A stretch of 64,000 nucleotides of DNA from the NCBI GenBank assembly GCA_041748075.1, contig JBGTDX010000039.1:1-64000 (forward strand), written 5' to 3'. A program made the position numbers and the translations under genes. This document shows positions 24,268 to 32,104 of the stretch, in pieces (positions within the stretch are counted from its first letter, which is position 1; each line of letters starts with the position of its first letter). The notes under the pieces are model-generated. The model saw only the letters and a list, made by a program, of their open reading frames with translations, was not told the DNA's origin and searched no databases. This DNA is from JBGSYJ01 sp041748075 (lineage in GTDB: Bacteria; Acidobacteriota; Thermoanaerobaculia; Gp7-AA8).

Positions 24268-24759
24268 TCAATGTACCGCCGTTCCACCCGCCTGATCGAG
24301 CCGATGCGTGACCTCCAGGATGACCTGAGTCAGATCGATTTCGATGGGAATCATATCGATCAGCGGGATCTCCGGATTGAAGCGGAAGGCGCCCTCGGAG
24401 GAAACGAAGAGCTCGAGCAACTGCTCTTCGGCTTTCCTGCCCAGCGCGTGACGGATGTCGAGCTCACGCACCATGTTGAGCTCCATGAGAATCATACCGA
24501 GAGAAATCTCCGATCGATCCCGCACGCGAATTGCCTCTCGATGCATCTCCTCGCTCAGATGTCCCTGAGCGATCAGGAATCGTCCGAGGCTCTGATCGAG
24601 GTTGGTCGAGGCACAGAACACGAGCTTTCCCTGGTCGAACGACATCGTGTGCTCGCTCGCGGGAAGAGAAACGCGCAGCGTCCCGGTCTTGCCGCTCTGG
24701 CTGATCCACTGAAACAGCTCAGGAACCGGCATCGTCTTCAGGAAGCCGCACACCGCCAT
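24268..24759 (-). CDS. DUF4388 (PATAN-type) protein
   Basis: This 163-residue cytoplasmic protein carries the DUF4388/PATAN domain, with the start-to-middle signature LFQWISQSGKTGTLRVSL (about 15-32) and MSFDQGKLVFC (about 39-49). It continues with a helical second half (LGRKAEEQLLELFVSSEGAFRF). Family members occur in surface-motility and response-regulator systems of cyanobacteria, myxobacteria and Acidobacteriota, where they bind partners without an enzymatic role. It lies between pilT and menC and has its own promoter-like sequence. Its role in type IV pilus control is an inference from context. Confidence 0.86.
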   Translation of the reverse strand: MAVCGFLKTMPVPELFQWISQSGKTGTLRVSLPASEHTMSFDQGKLVFCASTNLDQSLGRFLIAQGHLSEEMHREAIRVRDRSEISLGMILMELNMVRELDIRHALGRKAEEQLLELFVSSEGAFRFNPEIPLIDMIPIEIDLTQVILEVTHRLDQAGGTAVH

Positions 24760-24808
24760 CGTTCACCTATGGGTGGCCGGCAATTACGCCGGTTAAATAG
24801 TTAAGACA

Positions 24809-24837
24809 AATGTATCTCTTATTTGGTTAAGAAACAA
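24809..24837 (-). promoter_or_regulatory. Sigma-70-type promoter for the DUF4388 gene
   Basis: On the minus strand TTGTTT, a 17-bp spacer and TACATT form a fair -35/-10 pair 50 bp before the start codon. The surrounding bases are strikingly AT-rich for this genome. Confidence 0.45.
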
Positions 24838-25015
24838 GTACGCCCTTGATGGATCCTGAGCTCGACGATGACGGGACCGGTCATGATGGAGAGAGATGAA
24901 CCACGTGTCAGCCCTTGAATGGATCTCGTTTTCGGGAGTTCATCAGCCGCGGCTGAAAAACATGACAGTCGCAACCGGGCACGTTCAATCAAACGATCGC
25001 TCCTACTATTTACTC

Positions 25016-26290
25016 CTATTTACTGCCTCTCATCTGACTTCCGAATTCTTCTTCCGACGTTGCACGGATTCTCGCCTCTTCCTCACTGATCGCCCCGAGG
25101 TGAACGAGTTGGGCGAGAGACTCCTCGAAGGTGATCATTCCCTGGCGTTTTCCGAGGGTGATTTCCTGTTTCAGATTCTGAAGGCGCTCGTTGCGGATGT
25201 GGTTGCGGATGGCAGTATTCGCGAACATCAGCTCCACGGCCGGGACGCGACCGTGTCCCTCCGCGCGAGGCACGAGCTGCTGGCAGGCGATCGCGTGCAG
25301 GCTGAGAGCGAGTTGTTGACGGATCTGACCCTGCTGCGCCGGCGGAAACACATCGACCATCCGATGGATAGCCTGCGAGGCATCGCTCGTGTGAAGGGTC
25401 GACAGAATCAGGTGGCCCGTCTCGGCTGCAGTCAGAGCCGTCGCGACCGTGTCGAGATCGCGCATCTCGCCGACCAGAATCACGTCAGGATCCTGTCTGA
25501 GTGAGGCTCTCAACGCGGCCGAAAAAGAAGGCGAATCGCGGCCTACTTCTACCTGTTCGATGATTGCGCGGGCGTTCCGGTGCTCGTACTCGATCGGATC
25601 CTCGATCGTCACGATGTGGATGGGACGTTTTCTGTTCAGCTCCCCGACGAGGGCCGCAAGCGTCGATGACTTGCCCGATCCCGTGGGCCCGCAGATCAGG
25701 ACCAGGCCGCGGGACGGGCGTACGAGCTCGCTGAACACTGGCGGGAGGTTCAGCTCGGCGAGCGTCGGAATCTGCATCGGGAGCGCTCTGACGGCGGCGG
25801 CGAGATTCCCACGCTGCCTGTGCAGATTGATCCGTAATCGCCACGCTCCGGAAAGATCCGCATCGCCCTGGGTGCTTCCCGGCCCGAGCCTGAGCGAGAA
25901 ATCCGCCGATCCCTCTTTTTCCAGCCTCTCGGTCGTCTTTCGATTCAGAAAAGGCGCGAACATCGTCTGCACATCCTCTGAATCGAGCGGTCCCTGGTCC
26001 AGAGGAGTCAGATGACCCGACAGACGGAGCACGGGTGGAGCGCCGCTGATGAGAAGCAGATCGCTGGCGCCAAGTCGCGCCATTTCGCGAAGTACCTTTT
26101 CGAGGGGGCTGCCGAGGCCGGGCTCGGTCTGAAGCGGACGCTCAGCGCGGCGGCGCTCGCTCTCGCTGCCTTCGTCGGATGAGTCAGGATCCGAGTCGGA
26201 TTGGGCCTGCTCGCGGTTCAGCTCTTCGACGAGTCGTTCGAGCTCGGGATTCTTCAGATAGTCGTTCATGGCTGATGTCGCGTGGATCAT
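25016..26290 (-). CDS. pilT: Type IV pilus retraction ATPase PilT-like
   Basis: This secretion ATPase of up to 424 residues has an extra disordered acidic N-terminus (about 1-70, DSDPDSSDEGSESE region). The PilT N-domain follows (MARLGASDLLLISGAPP, about 90-105), then Walker A GPTGSGKSS, the Asp box TIEDPIEYEH, Walker B LVGEMRD and the His box TLHTSD. The C-terminal AIRNHIRNERLQNL matches the PilT AIRNLIRE(G/N)K motif. It powers pilus retraction at the inner membrane. No pilus structural genes are adjacent. Either ATG at 26290 or ATG at 26269 could be used; neither has a good ribosome-binding site. Its 3' end lies beside short heptamer-like repeats (about 25003-25027). Confidence 0.92.
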   Translation of the reverse strand: MIHATSAMNDYLKNPELERLVEELNREQAQSDSDPDSSDEGSESERRRAERPLQTEPGLGSPLEKVLREMARLGASDLLLISGAPPVLRLSGHLTPLDQGPLDSEDVQTMFAPFLNRKTTERLEKEGSADFSLRLGPGSTQGDADLSGAWRLRINLHRQRGNLAAAVRALPMQIPTLAELNLPPVFSELVRPSRGLVLICGPTGSGKSSTLAALVGELNRKRPIHIVTIEDPIEYEHRNARAIIEQVEVGRDSPSFSAALRASLRQDPDVILVGEMRDLDTVATALTAAETGHLILSTLHTSDASQAIHRMVDVFPPAQQGQIRQQLALSLHAIACQQLVPRAEGHGRVPAVELMFANTAIRNHIRNERLQNLKQEITLGKRQGMITFEESLAQLVHLGAISEEEARIRATSEEEFGSQMRGSK

Positions 26291-26362
26291 GAGAGGCTGT
26301 GAATTGATTGGACAGGAGTGTCACAACGTTTGATTTTCACAGGATGGCGCGATCAAACGCCG

Positions 26363-27151
26363 CTACGCTCCCGGGGGCTCCGGTGATTCGAATACGGAAT
26401 CCGGCATGGACGCCGGTGCGGCCAGGTTCGGAAAGACGAGCTTGCCAGCCGAGTCGACCGCGGCACGTTCCGGGGAAAGCAGGACCCCGCCATGTTTCTG
26501 CCAGTGGTTCCAGCGATACTTCGTCGGCGGGCCCTCGCCGCCCTTGAGGACGAAGCCCCATTGATCCATCAGGTGTGTCTCGCGATTGATCCATGCCCAA
26601 TACTTGTCGTTCGGGGTGAGGCCGACACTGTCGAAACTCAGCATCACCTTGTCGTACATCGCTCCGTCGAGCTCCTCTTCCCCTGCATACGCAAGGATCA
26701 CTCCCGGATCGTTCATCTTGTACGGCATGATCAGCCAGTAGGTATCGTTGACCCAGTACGCGTAAGCATTTTCCAGGAGGGCGCGCTCTTCTTCGCCTTC
26801 GAGCTTCACTCCAGCTTTCCAGGCATCCCCCTCCCGCGTGTTGATGTTGCTGAGGATGACGAACGGCTCACCCTCGCGCGTCTTCCCTTCGACGCGGTGC
26901 CGTCCCGTGTACTTGTCCCACCAGTGAGAACGGATCACGTTCGTTGCGCCGTCACGGACCGACGCAAAATCGAAGCGAAGGTATCGAAGGTCGTTCCAGG
27001 CCTTCTCTCCGCCCATCGCTTTCATCACAGCGCGGGAGAGCTCGACCGCCTTCGCGTCGGAACGGCTCGGGTCGAAAGTCTTCGGCTGATCGGCGAGTGA
27101 GGCGGTCGCCGCGATCAGCAGAGGAAAGAGAAGTCGAAGAGACTGTCGCAT
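26363..27151 (-). CDS. Secreted LolA/LppX-fold-like protein
   Basis: This 262-residue exported protein has a signal peptide (about 1-20) and no lipobox. The mature part is rich in beta strands with aromatic repeats (YLRFDF, SHWWDKYTGRHRVEG, YWVNDTYWLIMPYKM, YKYRWNHWQKHGG), a pattern like the LolA/DUF6503 lipoprotein-carrier-type folds that bind acyl chains. GGGAGG precedes the ATG by four to five bases. It is probably periplasmic. Neighbours are unrelated. Function unknown; the fold is inferred from composition and strand pattern. Confidence 0.7.
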   Translation of the reverse strand: MRQSLRLLFPLLIAATASLADQPKTFDPSRSDAKAVELSRAVMKAMGGEKAWNDLRYLRFDFASVRDGATNVIRSHWWDKYTGRHRVEGKTREGEPFVILSNINTREGDAWKAGVKLEGEEERALLENAYAYWVNDTYWLIMPYKMNDPGVILAYAGEEELDGAMYDKVMLSFDSVGLTPNDKYWAWINRETHLMDQWGFVLKGGEGPPTKYRWNHWQKHGGVLLSPERAAVDSAGKLVFPNLAAPASMPDSVFESPEPPGA

Positions 27152-27524
27152 TTGATCCTCCCTGATGATGTCTGCCCGCCAGATTGTATCAACGTGTCGT
27201 CCTGATCCAGGCCAAGGGATCCGCTTCCTCGGGGCGATACCTCAGCCATTCGCTCGAACATCTGTGCGCGCCCGTGATACCGGGAACTTCCTGCGCGCCC
27301 CCCGCGTTGAAAGGTGAAAAGGGCCGCTCGTTTCGTCGTTTCTCCCTGAGAGTGGTGTAGGCGCACCGGTTTCCAGTGCGCCGGCCGAGTCTGTAACACC
27401 TCAGCCCGGGACGAGGTAACGAAACTGATTTCGAAGGCGAAAGGGGCTGCTCCCGCGGCATAAATAGTGCACTTTTGAACATACCTGCCTCCCCGGGCCT
27501 CGATGACTGGAGAAGAGATCGCGC
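27152..27524. other. 373-bp divergent intergenic region with nested hairpins (possible structured RNA)
   Basis: Both flanking genes read outwards. Between 27345 and 27465 several inverted repeats nest: CTGAG..GGTGT with ACACC-TCAG (about 27346-27402) encloses a 10-bp hairpin closed by GGCGCACC (27360-27382, TTT loop), and CAGCCC with GGGCTG (about 27401-27452) encloses CGAAA/TTTCG. No riboswitch class was recognised. The rest shows no gene. A region near 27455-27490 (GCATAAATAGTGCAC) may hold the rightward promoter. Confidence 0.4.
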
Positions 27525-28280
27525 ATGCTCAAACCGAATGACATGGTTCGTATCGCCGCAGTGGGCGACATTCACTATGGCAAGACGTCACAGGGCGCGC
27601 TGCTGCCGCTCTTCCAACACGTTTCCGAGAATGCCGACGTGTTTCTTCTCTGCGGTGATCTGACCGACTATGGAACTCCCGAGGAGGCACGCATTCTCGC
27701 GAAGGATCTGGCGCGCGTGCGAATTCCGATGATTGCCGTGCTCGGAAATCACGACTTCGAAACGGATCAGCAGGACGAAGTCGCAACGATTCTCGCCGAC
27801 GGGGGAGTGAAAGTTCTCGACGGGGACTCCACCGAGGTCCACGGCATCGGATTCGCCGGGGTGAAAGGGTTCGGAGGCGGCTTCGGCCGGCGGGCCCTGG
27901 GGCCCTGGGGTGAGAAAGTCATCAAGGCATTCGTTCAGGAGGCTCTCGACGAGGCGCTAAAGCTCGAAGCTGCACTCGCCCGGCTCCGGACGCCCGAAAA
28001 GATCGCCGTTCTGCACTATTCACCAATCGCCGCCACGGCTGTCGGCGAGCCCCCTGAAATCATGCCGTTCCTGGGCTCGAGCCGGCTCGAGGAGCCTCTG
28101 ATCCGCTACCGGGCTACGGCGGTCTTTCACGGTCACGCACACCACGGCAGCCTCGAAGGACGGACTAAAAGCGACACTCCGGTGTTCAATGTTTGTCATC
28201 CGCTTCTAAAACGGCTCGATCCCCAGGGAAACGGGGTTAAAATGTATGAGGTTCCAGCCGCGGCGCCGTCTATTGCCTGA
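27525..28280 (+). CDS. Calcineurin-like metallophosphoesterase
   Basis: This 251-residue protein shows all the metal-binding blocks: GDIHYG (about 15), CGDLTDYG (about 44), GNHDFE (about 75), the HYSP block, and GHAHHG near the C-terminus. It belongs to the cytoplasmic phosphodiesterase/phosphatase group. The substrate is not evident. ATG 27525 has a weak GGAG some 12 bases upstream; an in-frame ATG at 27543 is possible. It is followed at 24 bp by the disordered protein and then the iron-enzyme gene, all rightward, so these may be one transcript. Confidence 0.9.
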   Translation: MLKPNDMVRIAAVGDIHYGKTSQGALLPLFQHVSENADVFLLCGDLTDYGTPEEARILAKDLARVRIPMIAVLGNHDFETDQQDEVATILADGGVKVLDGDSTEVHGIGFAGVKGFGGGFGRRALGPWGEKVIKAFVQEALDEALKLEAALARLRTPEKIAVLHYSPIAATAVGEPPEIMPFLGSSRLEEPLIRYRATAVFHGHAHHGSLEGRTKSDTPVFNVCHPLLKRLDPQGNGVKMYEVPAAAPSIA

Positions 28281-28304
28281 CCGCTTCAAGGACGAGGAGG
28301 AACC

Positions 28305-28835
28305 ATGGCAGAGAAGATGAAAAAAGAGGAACGGCCGAAGACGCAGGCCGAGAAGGATTACAACGAGCACTACTCCTCCGCTTCCAACTACTACGGAGGC
28401 CCTTCCAGACCCGATCCGAACGCGGTCAGCGATCGGAAGTACGACGACCAGGAGCCACCGGTCCCCGTACGCCCGGACGAGCAGGATGCGAGTTACGACA
28501 AGCAGCGCTACACGGACGAGGAGCTTTCGCGATTGAACGACGAAACCCACGGGAATGACGAGTGGTTCGCGAGCGGAGCCGGCGTTCAGAATGAACCGTT
28601 CGAGCGGCGATGGACTGGTGCGCGATCTTCGACCTCGACGTCTTCTCAGCGTCCCGCGAGCGGAATGTTGCGCTCCTCCAACGCGTCAGACCGAAGGGTC
28701 TTTACGCGCCGTGACATCGGGCACGATCCGTTCATCGAGCGATTCGGAGCCGACGAGAGGCGGACCCAGATTTCCGACCGGCGGAGCAATGCCGGGTCGA
28801 AGTCTCGCAAAGGGCCTTCCGCGCACCCGCGCTGA
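28305..28835 (+). CDS. Hydrophilic disordered protein
   Basis: This 176-residue protein is highly charged and has no predicted domain. It opens with AEKMKKEERPKTQAEKDYNEHY, has a Tyr/Asp/Pro-rich middle, and a Ser/Arg-rich C-terminus (about 115-176). The ATG follows GAGGAGG by a few bases. Its stop overlaps the next gene's ATG by one base (TGATG), so it is expressed with the EgtB-like gene. Not recognised; the composition suggests a disordered stress or RNA-binding protein. Confidence 0.65.
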   Translation: MAEKMKKEERPKTQAEKDYNEHYSSASNYYGGPSRPDPNAVSDRKYDDQEPPVPVRPDEQDASYDKQRYTDEELSRLNDETHGNDEWFASGAGVQNEPFERRWTGARSSTSTSSQRPASGMLRSSNASDRRVFTRRDIGHDPFIERFGADERRTQISDRRSNAGSKSRKGPSAHPR

Positions 28836-30148
28836 TGACGCTCGAGCGCAAGCCGCTGCTGGAATGGTTCGACCGGAATAGACAACGCACCCGCGAGATC
28901 CTCACCCTGGTCGACAAATCGGCCTGGTACGAACGCCCCATTCCGCTGCGGAATCCCATCGTCTTCTACGAAGGGCACATCCCGGCCTTCAGCGTGAACA
29001 CACTCGTCAAGGGAGCGCTCCGCCGGCCCGGCGTCGATGAGCATCTCGAAGTCCTCTTCGCCAGGGGCATCGATCCGGAGACCGTGAGCGCCGCGGATCA
29101 AAGCCAGGCTGCGCTCTGGCCCGACCCCGACCAGGTGCAGAACTACGTGCGCTCCGCCGATCAGCTCGTCCGGGATTGTCTCGCGAGCTCCGAAATCGAG
29201 GACGCGAACGACCCGATGCGTATTCGCGCACTCTCTGCCTTCACGATTCTCGAGCATGAAGCCATGCATCAGGAAACGCTCCTCTACATGCTTCACCGCC
29301 TGCCGCACGATGCCAAGCACCGTCCCGGCCCGGCCGCACTCAATCCGGAAGGCAAACGGCGCGATCGCGGAATTCCCACGATACCTGCCGGCACTGCGAC
29401 TCTCGGAGCGCGCCCTGAGGACATCGCGTTCGGCTGGGACAATGAGTTTCAACAGCATCAGGTTGAAGTCCAGGAGTTCGAGCTCGACGCATTCAACGTG
29501 ACGAATGACGACTTTCTGCGCTTTGTCGAGTCAGGCGGCTATGCTCAGAGGCGATGGTGGAGCGATCAGGGGTGGGAGTGGATCACGACCAATGGGATCG
29601 AGTATCCCAGTTTCTGGCGAAGCGAGGGAGGTCGATGGCTTTGGCGCGGCATGTTCGACTGGATTCCGCTGCACGAATCATGGCCGGTTTTTGTGAGCCA
29701 TTTCGAGGCCCAGGCGTACGCACGATGGAAGGGCAGACGCCTGATGACCGAGGCCGAATTTCACCGGGCCGCGTATGGCTCTCCGTCGGACGGTGAGAGA
29801 TCACACCCCTGGGGGGAGGATCCCGCCTCGTTCCAGCATGGCAACTTCGGCTTTCAGCACTTCGATCCATGCCCCGTCGGATCCTACCCGGAAGGCAGGA
29901 GTGCCTGGGGTGTGTACGATCTGGTCGGTAATGGCTGGGAATGGACTTCTACAGTCTTCGCCCCCTTCGACGGATTCGAGCCGATGGCTTGCTATCCGCA
30001 GTACTCCGCAGACTTTTTCGACGGCAAGCACTACGTGCTGAAGGGTGCGTCGCAGGCCACGGCGCTTCCGCTGATTCGACGCTCCCTCCGGAACTGGTTC
30101 CGACCGAATTATCCGTACGTCTACGCCACATTCCGCTGCGCCGGGTGA
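28835..30148 (+). CDS. EgtB/SenA-type non-haem iron sulfoxide (selenoxide) synthase-like protein
   Basis: This 437-residue protein joins a DinB-like N-domain (about 1-165) to an FGE-sulfatase domain (about 185-437; WEWTSTVFAPF, RRSLRNWFRPNY). Iron-ligand histidines occur as in EgtB: YEGHIPAF (about 48) and HEAMHQE (about 140). EgtB makes the C-S bond of ergothioneine; SenA makes the C-Se bond of selenoneine. The SenA-like YEGH block might favour the selenium branch, but I cannot tell. No EgtD, SenB or SelD gene is nearby. It overlaps the preceding gene by one base and sits upstream of sodB, consistent with oxidative-stress defence. Confidence 0.82.
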   Translation: MTLERKPLLEWFDRNRQRTREILTLVDKSAWYERPIPLRNPIVFYEGHIPAFSVNTLVKGALRRPGVDEHLEVLFARGIDPETVSAADQSQAALWPDPDQVQNYVRSADQLVRDCLASSEIEDANDPMRIRALSAFTILEHEAMHQETLLYMLHRLPHDAKHRPGPAALNPEGKRRDRGIPTIPAGTATLGARPEDIAFGWDNEFQQHQVEVQEFELDAFNVTNDDFLRFVESGGYAQRRWWSDQGWEWITTNGIEYPSFWRSEGGRWLWRGMFDWIPLHESWPVFVSHFEAQAYARWKGRRLMTEAEFHRAAYGSPSDGERSHPWGEDPASFQHGNFGFQHFDPCPVGSYPEGRSAWGVYDLVGNGWEWTSTVFAPFDGFEPMACYPQYSADFFDGKHYVLKGASQATALPLIRRSLRNWFRPNYPYVYATFRCAG

Positions 30149-30224
30149 GCCGTGCCTGCTCTCGGATAGGCACGAGAGTCGCTTGTGTGTTCTCGTCCGA
30201 CCACTACTCACGAAAGGAACACGC

Positions 30225-30836
30225 ATGGAAAACGCCCAATCGTACAAACCCCGCGAGTTTGACTTGAGCGGTCTCAACGGTATCTCCGATGAAACTCTCG
30301 AGATGCATTTCAAGCTCTACGAGGGCTACGTAACCAATACCAATACCCTGACGGAGAAGATTGCAAAGATTCTCGAAGACAAGAAAGTCGATCAGGAAGA
30401 AATGCCCGCCTATTCAGAGCTCACCCGGAGACTGGGATTCGAGTACAACGGAATGGTGCTTCATGAGTACTACTTCGAGAACATGAAAAAAGGTGGTGGT
30501 GACGATCCGGAAAAGACCTCAGCGTTCTTCAAAGCGACTGAGTCGAGCTTCGGGGACTACGAGACGTGGAAGGTCGACTTCTTCAGCATCGGCAAGATGC
30601 GCGGCGTCGGCTGGGCGATCTGCAATCAGAATCCGGCGACGGGCCGCCTGTCGAATCACTGGGTTTCTCTGCACGAGGTGGGCAATGTTGCGGGCTTCAC
30701 TCCGATTCTCGTCATGGACGTCTGGGAGCATGCATACCTGCTCGATTACAAGCCAGCGGACCGGCCGAAGTACATCGAGGCCTTCTTTTCGAATGTCGAC
30801 TGGGGCGCAGTCGACGGACGGTTGAAGACGAAGTAG
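30225..30836 (+). CDS. sodB: Iron (or manganese) superoxide dismutase
   Basis: This 203-residue enzyme disproportionates superoxide in the cytoplasm. The metal ligands are visible: His in EMHFKLYEGYV (about 27), His in VLHEYYFENM (about 82) and the C-terminal DVWEHAYLLDYK (Asp and His). The length and the DVWEHAY motif match the Fe/Mn family; GMVLHEYYFENM resembles acidobacterial and cyanobacterial Fe forms. AAAGGA precedes ATG 30225. It reads with the EgtB-like gene upstream (77-bp gap containing a hairpin with GTGCCT/AGGCAC arms) and may have its own promoter there. Confidence 0.95.
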   Translation: MENAQSYKPREFDLSGLNGISDETLEMHFKLYEGYVTNTNTLTEKIAKILEDKKVDQEEMPAYSELTRRLGFEYNGMVLHEYYFENMKKGGGDDPEKTSAFFKATESSFGDYETWKVDFFSIGKMRGVGWAICNQNPATGRLSNHWVSLHEVGNVAGFTPILVMDVWEHAYLLDYKPADRPKYIEAFFSNVDWGAVDGRLKTK

Positions 30837-30844
30837 CCGGGGTC

Positions 30845-30859
30845 TGCCCTGAGAGGGCA
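30845..30859. terminator. Short hairpin between convergent genes
   Basis: TGCCCT-GAG-AGGGCA forms a 6-bp stem between the stops of sodB and the fibronectin-III lipoprotein. It could act in both directions. No T-run. Confidence 0.35.
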
Positions 30860-30866
30860 ATTGGGG

Positions 30867-32015
30867 TCACCTGGCCACGAGGACCGGCGCGCTCTCGGTC
30901 GCCGCGCCTTCATTGCCGCGAACGTCGACACTGCTCACCCAGTAGGTGTACGTCACGCCCCGGGGTGGATCAGCGTCGCGGAAGTTGGTGTCGGTGATCG
31001 GAGCCGGCGTGAGGAGAACTTTCACTCTCGTTTCGCTGAGCCGATAGACGAGATAGCCGGCGAGATCCGTCGCAGGGACCGCATCCCAGAGCAGGCGAAC
31101 TGCCCCGTCTTCTGCAAGTGTGATGACCTCGGGCGGAGGCGGAGGCGCGACGAGGTCCCTGAACTCCACGAGGATGGAGTTTGTCGGCTCACTCTGAATC
31201 AGATTCGGCCGTGTCGCGCTCACCGCCGTAACCATGTAGCGGTGCACGCCATAGGATGGCGCATCGCTGAATGACGTTTCGGGCACCGGCGAGGAATTGA
31301 GCGGGTTGCCGAGCTCCGCGATCTCTCCCCGCTCCGGAAACCGATAGATGTTGTAGCCGATCAGCGGTGGCGGAGCTCCCTCCACGATCGATTCCGAGGG
31401 CTGCTGCCATTGAAGAAGAACGACCGCCTCGAGAGCCTCGGCCGCCAGACCCTTGGGGGGGACGGCAACTGCAACCGGAACGATCGAAACGAGATTCGAG
31501 ATCTCGCTCGGCCCCCCCGGTCCCCTCGCAAGCACGGCGTACGTATATCGAAGCGGTACGCCTCCCTCACCGCGCACCGGAGGGGAGTCTGTGAAAAGCA
31601 CTTCCGCGCCCACCGTTACGGAAGGCAGCTCCGTCGCATCGATGGAGTCGATCTCCGTGCTCAGCGCCATGAAGGGCCTCGGGGGAAGAACCGGCACGTT
31701 CCGGAACAGAGCCACTTCCCGCGGCTGCCCCGCTGCGACTTCACCCGGAGTGAGCTCCTCCGGGTCGCGCCCCATCAGCGTCGGAGGAAGTGGTTCGGTG
31801 TAACGACGAATCGAGATCCCCTCGAGAGAATTGAGCCTCTTCCCGGCCGCGGTCATCGAGGGATAACTGAACCTCAAAACGACGGTTGGCCCTTGCTGTG
31901 CTACAGAAAGGTCCGTCGTGGCTCTCGGTATGACGGGCACCGGGGGAGAAGGGTTTCCCTTCTTTCCACAATCGACCAGAAAGAGAACGAGAAGTATCGC
32001 GGTTATCGTCTTCAT
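30867..32015 (-). CDS. Fibronectin type III lipoprotein
   Basis: This 382-residue lipoprotein has a signal with lipobox LVDC (Cys16), then GKKGNPSPPVPVIP, a segment that resembles the CG-x-KG-P-x-x-LP start of the LptM (YifL) family. The rest has two or three Fn3-type beta-sandwich modules (about 60-180, 185-280 and 285-380; the last contains AVRLLWDAVPATDLAGYLVYR). It would be anchored to a membrane, probably the outer one, and act in protein or polysaccharide binding. It diverges from glmS with a short palindrome in between. Function of the protein as a whole unknown. Confidence 0.8.
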   Translation of the reverse strand: MKTITAILLVLFLVDCGKKGNPSPPVPVIPRATTDLSVAQQGPTVVLRFSYPSMTAAGKRLNSLEGISIRRYTEPLPPTLMGRDPEELTPGEVAAGQPREVALFRNVPVLPPRPFMALSTEIDSIDATELPSVTVGAEVLFTDSPPVRGEGGVPLRYTYAVLARGPGGPSEISNLVSIVPVAVAVPPKGLAAEALEAVVLLQWQQPSESIVEGAPPPLIGYNIYRFPERGEIAELGNPLNSSPVPETSFSDAPSYGVHRYMVTAVSATRPNLIQSEPTNSILVEFRDLVAPPPPPEVITLAEDGAVRLLWDAVPATDLAGYLVYRLSETRVKVLLTPAPITDTNFRDADPPRGVTYTYWVSSVDVRGNEGAATESAPVLVAR

Positions 32016-32022
32016 TCGAAGG

Positions 32023-32041
32023 CGCGCGAGGGCCTCGCGCG
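32023..32041. promoter_or_regulatory. 19-bp near-perfect palindrome in the divergent lipoprotein/glmS gap
   Basis: CGCGCGAGG and CCTCGCGCG meet around a single G. It lies 8-26 bp before the lipoprotein start, in its 5' leader, so it may be an operator or an RNA hairpin. Confidence 0.35.
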
Positions 32042-32104
32042 AGGCGCAATTCTAGGCGATCTTCATGAGATCGGCCACATTCGCTCGAAAGGGAAACGAA
32101 ACGC

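Noticed and set aside
24942..24955. Palindrome TCAGCCGCGGCTGA as terminator of pilT
   Set aside because: On the pilT strand no T-run follows; the A-run is on the wrong side.
27340..27465. TPP riboswitch suggested by CTGAGA
   Set aside because: The second conserved block (ACCUGA-type with the GG-x-UAA-x-ACC segment) is absent, and the spacing is wrong.
32042..32104. glmS ribozyme
   Set aside because: The leader is too short and lacks the conserved ribozyme core; the gene is simply preceded by a ribosome-binding site.
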